NCBI RefSeq assembly: GCF_033118175.1 | Contig: NC_083692.1 | Location: 88,826,501 to 88,890,500, forward strand | Direction: 5' to 3' | Length of the DNA stretch: 64,000 bases | Origin: Dama dama | Taxonomy: Eukaryota > Chordata > Mammalia > Artiodactyla > Cervidae | In this document: piece after piece, positions 23,001 to 38,000 of the stretch | Layout of the letters: each line of letters opens with the position of its first letter | Numbering within the stretch: the first letter of the stretch is position 1 | The notes under the pieces: model-generated | The model's database searches: none | Seen by the model: only the letters and a program-made list of their open reading frames with translations | Told to the model about the DNA's origin: nothing | Position numbers and translations under genes: made by a program

Positions 23001-26000
23001 ATGTTGACAGAAGTATGCTTTTTTTTTTTGTAAAGTAACACAACTCTGATGAGATGAATGTTTTATTAAACTCCACTTCCTGACTTTCCCATTTAGCTTG
23101 GAAAGTTATTAGATTTTTCTTCATCTCAGTTTTTCTATCTGTAAAATGTAGATAATGATGGTTTTTAACCAAAAGATGTTAGAAACATTTGGAATGGAAG
23201 ATGGTCTGTGAATACCAGCTGCAGTCACATCTGAATCATTGCAAAACTACTTGAAATGAAATAGCTCTACTGGTATAGTTTTCTGTAACATTCCTCTTTG
23301 GTAACTTTGAGTCAAAATTGTTTTCCTTCTCACATTGATTAAAAAAAAAATCATCCCCTTTATGTGACCTTGGTGTGTTGATAATAATGTCTCATTTTAT
23401 GCCACTTTAAAAGGGTCATTTTGCTTTCTAGCTTCAGAGCACTGATTCTTTGGATTGCCTTGAACGTCTTATAGATTTAAACAATGGTGAAGGGCAGATT
23501 TTTACTATTGACGGTCCCCTGTGCTTGAAAAATGTACAGTCTATGTTTGGGTGAGTATACACATTGAACTTTTTTGCTTTCTTACAATCTATTATTATAA
23601 TTTAATAGGAAACAATAATATCTAGTTTACTACTTCTAATTGTGTCATTTCATTTTCCCCAAGTTGCACATTTTTTCAGATATTATGACTGATAGTAGTG
23701 ACTTTTAAAAGTTTACGCCCTTTTAAATTAAGCATATCTAAATCTATAATGCCTATAGGTACCGACTTCCTTACATTGATAGCAATTTCAAGGATGAACT
23801 TGCGTTTTGGGCTTTTCAGAATTGAAATTTCCTCACCAAAAATATCAGATTTTGTTCTGATTCACGAATGGTCAGATCATAGCTTTGGAATAAACTCGAA
23901 GGGAAAACACACTTGACATCTTAAAAAAAAAGTTACTTGGAAAAAAGTACATGTGTCATACTGCTCTTCCTATAACGAATAATCATCATATTCTAGAAAG
24001 CTGATAGATCTGGCATATACACCGTTCCATGCTGTTCTCAAGTGCGGCCACCTAACTGCCGATGTGCAAGTCTTCCCCAGGCCAGAACCTTTTGTAATAG
24101 ATGAGGAAATTGATCCTATCCCTAAAGTCATTAATACAGGTAACTTTTTTTTTTTTTAAACTTCCACCTTAGTACTTCTGTTATCCTTACTTTCTTCTAA
24201 CTCCTGATTTTCCTCTCCTCTCTTCAGGAGGGCTGAAGAGAAATATATACTCAGTATACTTTGGATGGGAGGGTGCATTGCCTAAAGGTTGGCAGATAAG
24301 TGGTCTTCCATAGTGAGATCATGAGTTAATCTCCAATCCTAGATGATTATAACCACAAATTACTAGAGTTGGAAACCAGAGCGAAATTCACTATCATTGA
24401 AATCCTTGAGGTAGTTCTTTAACAGAGATAGTAAGACTGACTAGCATCATTATTAAGGTCATATATGAAGAGCTAGCTTCTAGACTTGTCTGTGTGCGTC
24501 TTCCTTGTGACCCTGGACAAGTCACTTCCTCTAGTTCTTATTGGCTGGGTGAGTGGAATCTAGGTGAAAAGTGGTCTCTCAGGTCTCAACTCTGATCTAC
24601 TGCACCCCTCTCATCCTGCTGCTTGTATTATGACTAAACGAAAGCAATGTACATGACTTCTATCTGGCTCATGTTGCCAGTGCTCTACTTAGGTTAGATT
24701 GGCAAAGCCAAGAATCTAAAGTAACTAGGGTAGTAGAGAAGAGAATTGTCTCATATTGGCAGATGGACTCCTTGAGTGGTGGGTACATGTTGAACCATCA
24801 ACTATTTTAGTCACCATTTCTCCCTCTGTGCCTGGCATAGTGTCTCATGCTCAGTAGACATTCACCAGGTAGCTGTTCAGTCACCAAATGATTAAAATTA
24901 AATACAACTAGAGATTCATTTCATTCTTAAATGTATAGATTTCAAGGAGTTTTTGAGGGAAAGGCTGTGCACAAGCTCTTTTATTTTCTGGGCCTTTATT
25001 TTCTGTTCCCAGATGTCTGAAAGTAGGACATCCGTCTCTCTCTTTTTTTTTTTTTTTTTTTGGCATCAGTCTCTTTCATTGCAACTAGACAGCAATGTAC
25101 CAAATGTTTTGTTGCCTTCAAACCAGTTAAACTCCCATCTTTTTTTGGATGAGTAACTTTGAATAGATGTTTTCTTCCAAGAAGCACTTTCTATGTATCA
25201 GATTTCACAAGCACAGTGTTTAGGTGGGGAAATCAAATATGATGACTGAGAAGGTTATTGGAAATTTCTCTGAATGACTCTAATACTTTGCATTTTAAGT
25301 CACTAAGAAAATAAGGATAATTGTCTTATTTAATGGACTAAGTTATATAAACTTTTAGTCCAGGATTTTTGTTAAAGCTTATATTTAAACCACTTTAAAA
25401 CTAGCCTTTTTCTACTCAAATAAAAAAATATATATAACCGCTTACGCTAATTCATTTGTTAATCAGCTAGAAAAGGTAATGACACTAAAAGTCCAGAGAA
25501 TCACGTTTCCTGATTATTCAGTATAAGAAGTATGGTATACTCACCATGATCCTGACTTTTTTAAAAAATTGTTTTGAGAATGAGTAAAATATGAAGGCTT
25601 CTTCCAACGAAAAATAATGAGTGACTTTGTTTTTCTTATTTACAGTTTTTAGTGTTTTCTAAGTTTTTATACTAATAGCTATGTAATCAGAAAGAAACTT
25701 TTAGAGTGTACTTTGGGTTTCAACTTTTTTCTTTTTTACTAATTTTAAATTTTCAAAAATACTTTTGGTCTTTAATACAGTTTCTATAAAGCAAGGAAAT
25801 CATTGTCATATGTAGACTGCAATCCTGGTTTTGTAGAAAATGTGTTTCTTTCTCTCAGGGAAAACATTTTTAATGCAATCGCCTTACTCTCCAAATAAAG
25901 GCTGCTTTCAGTTGATGTGGAAATATTTGTGTATGACGCCACCTGGTGACCAGAACATCCCTTTACTATACAGACAGACAACCATTAAGCTTTTGCCTTG

Positions 26001-29000
26001 GCTGGGGACCTAGCCTCATAAAAAGTTTAGCTGATTTATCATAAAACTTAAGTCCATTAAATAGACAGATATCCTTATTTTCTTAGTTACTTGAAATGCA
26101 AAGTGCTAGAGTCATTCAGAAAAACTTCTAATAACCTTCCTAGTCATCATATTTTAATTCCCCAGCTAAAGACATAGTGTTTATGAAATCTAGTACATAG
26201 AAAATAATGTACTTTCCCATAAGACGAATTAATTCACCTTTTAATTTTTCCTGGAGTGTAATTGCTTTATGATGCTGTGTTAGTTTCCGCTTTACAGCAC
26301 AGTGAATCAGATATATATATACGCGCACACACACACTCCGCGGTTTTGTTTCCTCTCCATTAGGTCACCACGGAGCACTGATAGAGTTCCCTCTGCTGTA
26401 TAGCGGCCTATCACTAGTTCTCTGGTTTGCGTAGTCTCAGTGTATGTGTGTGTCAATCCCGGTCCCCAAGCCCGTCCCACCCCCACTCCCGCTTTGGTAA
26501 TCATACGTGTGTTTAGTACATCTGTGACTCTTATTTCTGCTTGCAAGTAAGTTCATCTATGACATTTTTCTAGATTCCACATATGAGCAACATTCTGTGA
26601 TATTTGTCTTTCTCTTTCTGACTTACTTCAGTCTGTGTAACAGTCTCTAGGTCCATCCATATTGCTACAGATGGCATTATTCCATTCCTTTTATGGCTGA
26701 GTAATATTCCATTTCGTTTCTGTACCACATCTTCTTTATCCATTCCTCTGTCAATGGACATTTCCATGTCCTGGCTAAGTAGTGCTGCAGTGAACATCAC
26801 GGTGCATGCAACCTTTCAAATTGTGGTTTTCTCCAGATATATGCCCAGGATTGGGGTTGCTGGGTCATGTGCTAGCTCTGTTTTTAGTTTTTGAGGAACT
26901 TCCATACTGTTCTCCATAGTGGCTGTACCAATTTACATTCCCACCAACAATGTAGGAGGGTTTCCTTCTTTCCACATCATCTCCAACATTTATTGTTTGT
27001 AACAAATTAATTCTATGTTGATTCCTTCTTTTCAGATTTGGAAATAGTGGGATTTATTGATATAGCAGATATTTCAAGTCCCCCAGTTCTGTCCAGACAT
27101 CTGGTCCTACCTATAGCACTTAACAAAGGTGAGTTCTCTTCTTATTCCAGTGATACATATGAAGTATCTTATTACCTAAAGTTATTCTTAAATGTTGGAT
27201 AGTAGAATAGCCCATTTTGAAGAGTTTTGGGGAAAGCAGTATTTACTGGATTGGATTTTTTTAAAAATTGAATGTTGCCTAATATATTAAAAACTAATTC
27301 TGCTGCTTTATAACTGTGGAAGGCATTTGACACATATTTATTGTGTGCTGCTTTGTTAATTTACAGTGGAAGCCCTCTTTAGAGATGAGAATGCTCGCTT
27401 AGTTCCTCTTCCTGGGCTCTGTCTTTCCCTGTGGGATCATGCTGGGGAAACCAAATTAGCTCTTAGAAGGTTGCCTGATGAATGTGGAATGTAGCTTTAT
27501 AGCAGGAGACACTGCACCTGTTCTCTACTGGCGCTTAGCACATAGCACATACTCAGCAAATACTGTTGAATGAATGAATGGATCCAGGCCCTTGTGAGGC
27601 CACATTACTTCAGAATATACTTCTCCAGTAACTATAGTTACAGCTCCTGAATTCAGCATCTCTCTGGAGAATGTTAGTCTCTAGCACTTTAAACTTCTCT
27701 TTTCTCTGTTTTAGGCTGACCATCTCCTTCATGTTCACCAGCTTTCTCCAAGAAATGTATACAGTCAATCAGGTTTCCCCCTACTGAGTTATGATCACAT
27801 TCCATTTACTCACAGTTATTTCAGTTGGCATTTTGGGTATTCCATAATCGTCCATCACATAGACAAAATCTTTGATATGTTCTCACAGATGACTGGTTGT
27901 GATCATTGTGTTTATACTTTACCTTATTGTTCTTGATATTGGATAACAACCAGGTTTCCCTTATTTCTAAGGTCCTGGGGGAATTCTGCACACCCATATA
28001 AATTGCCAGGAAAGAAAGTGGGCAAAATAAAGAGTTCATATAGGAGAACAGTGGAAAGAAAAGTACGGGAAGGCGAAATGGAGCTGTGTTGTAAAGGGCT
28101 ATTGAATATCAAGCCAGGCAGATTCTTCCTATTGAATTAGAAAGTCTTTGAATCAGCTTGAGTAAACAGATAGTTCCAGAAGGAAGTTACTTGGAAGAAG
28201 ATGCATTCATCTGTCGGCAGAGTATATGAGAGAACCTGGAGTCGGAGAAGCAGGTCAAGAGGCTTATGGAGTAGTCACTGTTCTTTGGGGTATCCCATCC
28301 ACTTGCTGCCTGAAGGCTGTCAGTTGAGAACACTCTTGACATCTCTGAACCTCTGTTTCTGCTTCAGTGGTGCCTAAAATTCCCAGAGAGCATCTAGCTT
28401 AGTGTTCTAGTAGAAACTATGGAAAGCTGATCTTTCATGTAACAGTTTTGCTGAAATATAATTCATATACCATATACTTCACTCATTTAAAGTGTACAAT
28501 TCAGTAGTATTTAGTGTATTTACAGAGTTACACAACCATAACCACAGTTTTTTATTCAGAATTTTAGAATTTTCACTACCTCAAAAAGAAACCTTTTAGC
28601 TATCAATCCGTAACCTTCCATCTCTCTTAGCTTCAGGTAACTACTGATATCCTTTCTATCTGTATAGATTTGTTTATTCTGGATGTTTCCTATAAATGGA
28701 ATTCATATAACATGTGAGAACTGATTTTTATGTGGACATAGGAAAACTAGAATATGAGTTTTTCTTCCTTGTTATAATATTCCTTTATAATTTTGTGTAC
28801 GCTCCTTCCAAGGTTAGAAGCAGCCAAGAGTGCAATTGGGGCTTGGGCTTTTTGTAGCTAATATCAGTCTGACTGGTTTTCTGTCTCTTTTCACAGAAGG
28901 TGATGAGGTGGGTACTGGTATAACTGATGACAATGAAGATGAAAATTCAGCCAATCAGATTGCTGGCAAAATACCCAACTTCTGTGTCCTGCTGCATGGC

Positions 29001-32000
29001 AGCCTAAAAGTGGAAGGAATGGTGGCGATAGTTCAGTTAGGGTAAGAAACTTTTTTACCTTTTGTTGAGTGAAAGGGAGAATCAATTTACAAACTGAAGA
29101 ATTTCCCAGATTTTTCTGAAAGAATAGAAAGGATCTCATCACTCTTTTTCTCTTCCTGCCGTGTCCTTCCCACCTACTGTCACCGTCTACACTTCTCTTT
29201 AAAGCATCCACTAGAATAAGTACAGAGTGAGTCTTTTAATTATATTGCCTTTATATTTTTTAGATGATGATGAGCATTTTCTATTTTTTTCAATTTATTT
29301 TTAATTGGAGGATAATTCATCAACATGAATCACTCATAGGTGTATACATATGTTGCCTCCCTAATAAAGTATTTTTTACATTGATTTTTTTTTTTTTTTA
29401 CTTTTTATTTTGTATTGGAGTAAGCTGATTAACAATGTTGTGGTAGTTTCAGGTGAACAACAGAGGAACTCAGCCATACATATACATGTATCCGTTCTCC
29501 CCCAAACTCCGCTCCCATCCAGGCTGCCTCATGACATTAAGCAGAGTTCCCTGTGCTGTACAGTAGATCCTTATTTTGTCTTTATATTATATCTCTTCTC
29601 AGTTTTCCTCTTTTCTGTCCTCTGGGAAACCTGGAGTCAGTTAAAGCACTGCTGCCAACTTGTTATAGGATCTTAGGCAGTATGCATAGACTCCTCAGCT
29701 ATAAAATGAAAACAGATGCATTTTACCATGTGCCAGTTACTCCTCTAGGCACTTTACATATGTCAGTTCATTTAATCCCTCATAACACTATCCAAGAGGT
29801 ATCAGTATTACCTCCTGTTGCCTTAGACGAGGAAACTGAGACTTAGAGAGCAAGTCATGGTACTTGCTCAAGGTCACACAGCTACTGAATGAAAGAGTCA
29901 GGATTTTTATCCATACGTTGTGACTCTATAGCCCATGCTCATAACCACTGTGCTATATTCCTTCTCTGTAAGGAATACCCTTCTAGCTTTGACTTTGGAT
30001 ATAGTCTGAAAATCTGCAGAACCGCCTGCTTCCTTTTCAAGAATACCTGTTTATTAGAGAAGAGGTGACTGGTCATCCTCTGGCCGTCAACCAGGGTAGA
30101 GAAGATCAAGAGTTGTTAAGAATACCTAGAGGAAGCATGGCTCCATTTCTGCTTGAGTTAAAATTAGCTGATCCAGAAAAACAAATGCAATTCTTATTAG
30201 GTATCGGTGTGCTAGATTTTGGTACTCAAGTTACTTGTACTGACTGTGAATACAGGAATCACCTGATGCCCTTTGAGAAGTGTGAACAGAGCTGGGTGAT
30301 GGCTTTGCAGACTACGTTAGAAGGGCTTCTCTGTGTGGTATTTCTGTGAATGATTCGGAGGTGGCTGAAGAGACCTATAGGTCACAGCTCTTACTCCTCA
30401 CCATGCCTGCAGCTATCTGCTGCCCTTGTGATTCTCTTTTTCTCTTATAAGACTGTTTTTGATTTCCATATCTATATAACTAAATAGTAATACATATCTC
30501 CAAGGAATGCTACTATTAGGGGGCAATAGTGTGCATTTGTAGGTTTAGGATTTGGCTTTAATAAAAATAATGCACCTAATTTCAAAGCTGAAAGCCGTGA
30601 CTCTCAAGAGAAAAACACAGGGTAGAGTTATTTAACTTGACAGTCCCAGGCTTAAAGTTGTTCTGACAGTTCGTCTTCTCCCCATCTAGGCCTGAATGGC
30701 ATGGGATGCTCTACTCTCAAGCTGACAGCAAGAAGAAATCAAACCTCATGATGTCTCTCTTTGAGCCTGGCCCAGAACCTCTCCCGTGGCTAGGGAAAAT
30801 GGTACAGCTGGGTCCAATTTCAGGTATACCTCAGATCAGATTTTATTTATCCTGACTTTGTTTTCTCTCTTCTGTTCTGAATGGCTCTGTCTCTGAGTCA
30901 GAGAGCACGTGATTTCCCTTATGCGTGCCCTGTGGTTCCTGATGCTGGATGTGTACATGGAGCGCCCCAGGAGAGTTTAATGTTTGGACTTTTAACATTA
31001 CAGCTCAGGGGAGACAAACTTTCTTTAGTGTACTATTTTTTTTTTTTCTAGTAGTGTACTATTTTTAACTCGGGTACCCCTAGACATTCTTAGATAATTT
31101 AATCCCATTCCTTCTTGAAACTGTTTTCCCTTAGTTTTCCTCACATTGCATTCACCTGGTGCTTACCTTTTTCCTTGGCAACTTTTTTCTCTTGTCATCC
31201 TGTCTTTTCTTCCCCTTGCTTTATGATTTCCCAGGGTGGTGTTCTTTGCATTCTACTTTTGGGTTATTATTCTCCCTTGTTTATTTCATCAGCTGTTTTG
31301 GCTTCAGACTCTCAACATATCTCTAACTCTTCGTCCTGCTTGATCTCTTCCTGAATCTTGCACCTGTATTTCCAGGTTCCCACTTGGACCTCTCCACCTG
31401 GATATTCTGTCACAGTCCTCAAATTGGCATGTTTGTGGCAGAAACCATCATCTCTCCCTCCCCCATCTCTCCCTGTCCCCCATAAACCATTTCTTCTTCT
31501 GATTTTTCTACTCCTTCTGACTGAGGCCTTTGTACTCCTAGGCACTCAGGCTCCAGCTGTAGTGTCCCTGGACTCATTTGGGCCCATTTCAATTTTAGGA
31601 ACATCTACCAAGTAGCCTATTCTGTACCAGGTCTGCAGGCTAAACGAGTCAGCAAAAGTTACTCAAAGACTAGTCAAAAGTGGAATAATAAACCTAAACT
31701 GGCATGAGATCAGGGTCGGCCTGAAGTAGGGGATGGTCAGCTCTTCCTCGAGGACTTGGGCATATCTCCACAGAGGAGAGATACCATTACTGAGTTTTGA
31801 AGAAAAAGAGAAATTTGCTCCAAATAGAGCACCTCTAGAAAAGAAAGAAGCTGGACCACAAAGTGGGAGGGTGGGGGTGGGAAGGCCAGATGGTAGGTTA
31901 GAGGTTGGCAGTGGGATGGCAGGCAGGCCTCATCTGAGACTTTATTCTACAGATACAGGGAAGCCACTGAAGGAGAGTAATATGATCAGATCCTTCTGGC

Positions 32001-35000
32001 TATGATGAGAACAGTGGAGATACCAGTTAGGTGACTATGTATTCTAAGTACTGGTACCTTCTGGAGTTGTGTAGTGTGGCTGAAATCCAAGTGAGAGATC
32101 ATAAATTTTGCATTTAGAAAGAAAACTCTGTGGAGTGTGGATTTGAAAAGGTATGGGCATCTTGCTGTTAGAAGTCTCCTGTGACAGTCCTGGAGATGTC
32201 AAGATGAGATGCAGAACAAGGCCAGTGGCTGGGAATAGAGAGGATGCAATCCATGCAAAAGATATTTCAAAGGTGGAAACAACAGTATTTAGATACCAGA
32301 ATAAAGGAAACAGAAGAGTTGAGAATGATCCCAGGTTTCTGACTGGGGCTGCAGGGTAAAAGGTGGTACTGATAATTGAAACAGAATAGTAGATTTGGGA
32401 AGAACTTCTCTTGTGCATGTTTATGCCTGTGTGATTTAGGTGAAGGTACCTATAGACAATTCCTGTAAGAATCTGGAGTTCAGGAGAGAGGACAGCGTTG
32501 AAAATACAATTTTTAGTTATAAACATATCAGTGATCTTTAAAATGGTGAGAATGAGGGAGATTGCTAGGGCAATAGTTGACAAATTTGAGTTTTGTTATA
32601 CAAAAGTAAACCTGGAGAACTTGTTTTAAAATTCTGTTTCCTGGTCCCCACCTACAGAGATTCTGATTTAGTAATCTGGATTCAAGATCAAGAACTTGCA
32701 GTTTTAATATTACCTAATTGATTACAATCTAGGTCAGTAACCACACTTGAAGAAGCCCTAGCTTCAGGAAAGTATATCCATTAGGGGAAAAGGACCAGAC
32801 CCCTAGAAAGGACCAACTACTAGAGGCAGTGGAAACGGCATCAGGAAAGGAAAATGAGAAGGAAGAGGCAAGTAAGAGAAAAGGTACAAGCAAAAGGATG
32901 TCACAGAAGTCACGAGAATAAAGAGACTCAAGAAGGAAGTACAATGTCTCTTACACGAGCACATATAAGTCATGGCCTACAGTGTCTTACACACATGTAC
33001 GTGCATGTCAGTTAAGGTTTGAAAGGTACCTTTTGCCACTGAAGCCTAGAGATTTTGATGGAATATAGGCCCTAGAAGCTAGGCCAAGGGTCAGCAAACT
33101 TTTCCAGCAAAGGGCCATATATAATAAATATTTTACATTTTATAAGTAATTATGGTTTTTGTCATAACTACTAAACTCTGGCATCATAGCATAATACATA
33201 AACCATTTAAAATATAAAAAACCATTCTTAACTCAGAAACACGCAGCCAACCAGTTTGCCAACTCTTGAGCTAGGTTCCAGGGGCTGGGATTTTAAAAGT
33301 CACACAGGAACAGGAGACAAGACTGAACTGAAATCGCTTGCGTAAAGCAGGGAGTGTGGAAGGTCTACCCTCTCAGTGAGAGGACGACAAAAACAATTCT
33401 ATTCCTTGTTTCCACCTACTGTTTACATATAAAAAACCTTAACGTCTCTTGTGAAACGTGGAAGCCCACTTCCTGCACCGCGTGGCTCAACCCTGCCCAT
33501 TCCCTAACCAAACAGTGTAAACACTGAAGCTGAAGCCACGAAACCCATGGTGCATCCTCCAGAAGCTAGTGTAATGGCTCTGTAGAAACTCCTCTGCAAC
33601 CCAGGGGAAGAGTAAAAGTGAAAGTCCCTCAGTCGTGTCCAACTCTATACAGTCCAGGGAATTCTCCAGGCCAGGATACTGGAGTGGGTAGCCTTTCTCT
33701 TCTCCAGGCGATCTTCTGACCCCAAGGATCGAACCCAGGTCGCCTGCATTGCAGGCAAATTCTTTACCAGCTGAGCCACAAGGGAAGCCCTACTGGAGAA
33801 AAAACAGTCCTCCCTGGAGATGTGTTTATGATTTGAAAAAAAAAGTTGTAAAATCATGTGAAGGTCTTTGAAGGAAGAGCAATAGGAGGATTAGCACCTT
33901 GAGGACTTAATCTGAGAAAGACTGTAGAGTGAGTATTTTAAATGATTAGAGTTTTAGGGAAGAATAGAAACCAAGAAGAAAGAAGAGGACACTATGAATC
34001 AAGAGTCATTTGATCTTGACAGGTTCTTGGTGGCTTTGTTAGAATCAGTTTTGGCAAATGATTAGCCAGGAGACAGGCTGAGGAATGAATTAGAGACGAG
34101 GAAATGAAAATGATGAGTTTGACCACAAGAGGACAGAAATAGGAAAGTAACTGGAAGAGAACCTGGGTGTGTGTGTGTGTAAAAAGAGATTCCTCACCCC
34201 CTTTACCTGTTCTCTCTGCAGCATTCCTACATTCATTCTGTCCTTTGATTCTCAGGGTTCTTGCCTTGTACTGGGTTTCTTTACCTTTCACTTAGATCAA
34301 TTCAGTTCAGTTCAGTTGTTCAGTCATGTCCAACTCTTTGCAACCCCAAGCCTGGCAGCACACCAGGCTTCTCTGTCCATCACCAACTCCCAGAGTTCAC
34401 CCAAACCCATGTCCATTGAGTCGGAGATGCCATCCAACCATCTCATCCTCTGTCGTCCCCTTCTCCTCCTGCCTGCATCTTTGCCAGCATCAGGGTCTTT
34501 TCCAGTAAGTCAGTTCTTCACATCAGGTGGCCAAAATATTGAAGCTTCAGCTTCAGCATCAGCCCTTCCAATGAATATTCAGGACTGATTTCCTTAGGAT
34601 TGACTGATTTGATCTCCTTGCAGTCTAAGGGACTCTCAAGAGTCCTTTCCAATGCCACAGTTCAAAAGCATCAATTCTTCAGTGCTCAGCTTTCTTTATA
34701 GTCCAACTCTCACATCCATACATGACTACTGGAACAACTATAGCTTTGACCTAGATGGACCTTTGCTGGCAAAGTAATGTCTCTGTTTTTTAATATGCTG
34801 TCTATGTTGGTCATAGCTTTTCTTCCAAGGAGCAAGCGTCTTTTAATTTCATGGCTGCAAGTCACCATCTGCAGTGATTTTGGAGCCCAAGAAAATAAAG
34901 TCTGTCACTGTTTCCATTGTTTCCCCATCTGTTTGCCATGAAGTGATGGGACTGGATGCCATGATCTTTGTTTTTTGAATGTCGAGTTTTAAGCCAACTT

Positions 35001-38000
35001 TTTCACTCTCCTCTTTCACGTTCATCAAGAGGCTTTTCAGTTCCGCTTTGCTTTCTGGCATAAGGGTGGTATCATCTGGCATACCTGAGGTTATTGGTAT
35101 TTCTCCCAGTAATCTTGATTCCAGCTTGTGCTTCATCCAGCCTGGCATTTCACGCGATGTACTCTGCATATAAGTTAAATAAGCAGGGTGACAATATACA
35201 GCCTTTACATACTCCTTTCCCAATTTGGAACCAATTTGTTGTTCTACGTCTGGTTCTAACTGTTGCTTCTTGACCTGCATACAGATTTCTCAGAAAGCAG
35301 GTCAGTTAGATCAGAGGTCAGCTAACAATGGCCTGCAGGCCAAATCAACCCACTGCTTGTTTTGTAAATATAGTTTTATTGTTAAGTTTTATTACAGAAT
35401 CTCTCTCATTCATTTACGTATCTATGGCTGCTCTCCTGCTTCAGTGGCAAAATTGAGCAGTTACAACAGAGACCATGTAATCCACAAAGCCTAAAATATT
35501 TACATCTGATACTTAACCTAAACTATTGTGATAGTTTTCACCACAGCTGCCTGTCCATAATCTAAGGTGGTAGCATTCACATTCCTTTCTGATCTGGCTG
35601 CCAACTTAGCAATGCTTGGCTCATTGTGCATATTCTTAAATCAGATGGAACTGCTTGTTTCTGAGACCTATAATCATGTTTTTTTTTTTCTCTCCCATTG
35701 TCTGTTCTTTTCAATGAGGATAGTAAGAACTAACATCTATTGAATTTAACTTTGTGCCAGGCACTATGCTAGACAGAATGAAATGGGTCATCTTATTTAA
35801 CTCTCACACCAGTCCTCAGTTCAGTTCAGTTCAGTTCAGTCGTTCAGTTGTGTCCGACTCTTTGTGACCCCATGAACCGCAACACAACAGTCCTAGGAGA
35901 TTGGTATTGTCATTATGGTAACAAGTAGTAGGTAACAACTGGAGAAGGCAATGGCACCCCACTCCAGTACTCTTGCCTGGAAAATCCCATGGACGGAGGA
36001 GCCTGGTAGGCTGCAGTCTGTTGGGTCGATATGAGTGGGACATGACTGAGCGACTTCACTTTCACTTTTCACTTTCACACATTGGAGAAGGAAATGGCAA
36101 CCCACTCCAGTGTTCTTGCCTTGAGAATCCTAGGGACTGGGGAGCCTGGTGGGCTGCCGTCTATGGGGTCGCACAGGGTCGGACACGACTGAAGTGACTT
36201 AGCAGCAGCAGTTAAGTAACAACAAAACCTATCATAGATAGTTGTTGAGAGAAGTTTCTAAGGAGTACCTGACACACAGTGGGCACATTTGAATGGATCT
36301 TGCTGTTTTAATTATGCTTTTTTAATCAAAGGAAAGCACGCAAAATAGTACTGTTTATACCTACCCCCCTTCTGCTCCTAATTCTGTTCCTACAGATAAC
36401 CATTCTCAAATTTTAATTTTTTCTTCTGATATTTTACTTACACATCTAAATAATTTAAATATATAGCTGTTTCTTGACTTTTTTTTTTAATGCCATTTTT
36501 TTTACTTTTCAAGGAAAACTACTTAGCTCTTCTCTTACTACTACCATCCCTGCCCACCTGTTCACCCAAGAAGCACATTTTCCCCTGCCTCAATCCTTGC
36601 AATGTGGCTGTAGTGTTCTCGGCGGTTCAGCGAGTTTTCTGCCCTTGCTGGGTCAAGTCCGCATTACTCACTGCTAAGCCGTGTGCTGTACGGTGTGACA
36701 TTTCCTTTGTTTTGCAACTCTTTGTGTCCTGCCCCAGATACTACTTTTTTTTATTAGATATTTCTTTTTTCTAGCAGGTAAGATAAATGTATTCTGACTA
36801 ACTGTAATTAAAAGGAGAGCTCTGTAGGAAAGACGCCGACGTTCCTCATAGAATCCAGGAAAGAGCTTGGCAGCCAGGCTGGGGAGGAGGCCAGCAATAG
36901 ATGAGTGCAGCCGTCACCCTGGGCTGTCTCATGGCCTTCCTTACCTTTATTTTTCCGCTTGTTTTTCTCTGCTCTTTTCCACGTACCTATCACTGATTAC
37001 TGCCTGAGCAAAATACATCCTTTACGTGTTTTGTTGTCACTTTCTTTTTTTCCTGAGAGTCATCTCCCTTCCTTTTGTTCCATGAATGGACTGGTTATTC
37101 TCTAGGCCCATTGCATAGCTGTCATCCCAAGTATTCCCTTCACACCTCTCCAGTGACTCTCCTGTTTGATGAATCCTCCTGAGAAAAGAGCACATGGGAA
37201 GTAAACATTTGAAATCTCACATATGTGGCAATGTCTGTATTTCATCTCTTATACTCTGCTGACAGTGTGGTTGAATGTTGAGTTCCAGGTCGGGAACCAT
37301 TTCCCCGTAGAGTGTTGAAGCATCACTCTGCCGTCTCCTCTGGCTTCCAGTGTTGCTCCTGAGAGTCTAGTGCCGTGCTGACAGTCGGAGCTCTGACCCT
37401 GCTCTCTATTTCTTCTGTGGACCTGGAGGCCCTCCCAGTGTCCCTAGCGTTCTAGATGTTCAGAATCACGTACCTTAGTTTGGGTCTCTTCATTCACTGT
37501 GCTGGACTCAATGCTTCCATCTGGCAATTCATGTTCTTGAGTCCTGGAAGCATATGTCTTTGATTTCTTCCATTTGTATTCTTTGTTCTCCTTTCCTAGA
37601 AGATGTGTTTATAGTATTTGTGTGCATGTGTGTAATTTTCTTATCATCTCCTACCCATATTTTTCATTTTTTGAAATTTTTTGTTCTACCTTCTGTAACA
37701 TATCTTCCATCTTATCTTGCAACCAATATTTTAAAAAATTTTCTACTATCATATTTATTATTTGTAAGATCTCCTGTTCTTTTTTCATTAATGTCTGCTA
37801 AGCCAGTTTCCACATAGAGGCTCCAAGCAATTAGAGACAGTACAAGGTAGGCTGTGATAAGATGCCGAAATGTTTGGTACTGACACTGAGTGCTGTGGGA
37901 TAAAAGGGATGAGAAAAATCGTCATCTACCAGAAAACACTGGGACAGCTCCATGGAGAAGGGAGGATAGGATCTAGGAATTTAAATACATTTGGGTAGGT

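Noticed and set aside
30065..30349. 94-codon frame in INTS14 intron 8
   Set aside because: No recognisable domain, no splice signals of note, and its position inside an intron with no sign of codon constraint make it a chance frame.
34160..34185. (GT)n and (AC)n microsatellites, also at about 16675-16700
   Set aside because: Ordinary short dinucleotide repeats; the second is a SINE tail. Not worth separate findings.
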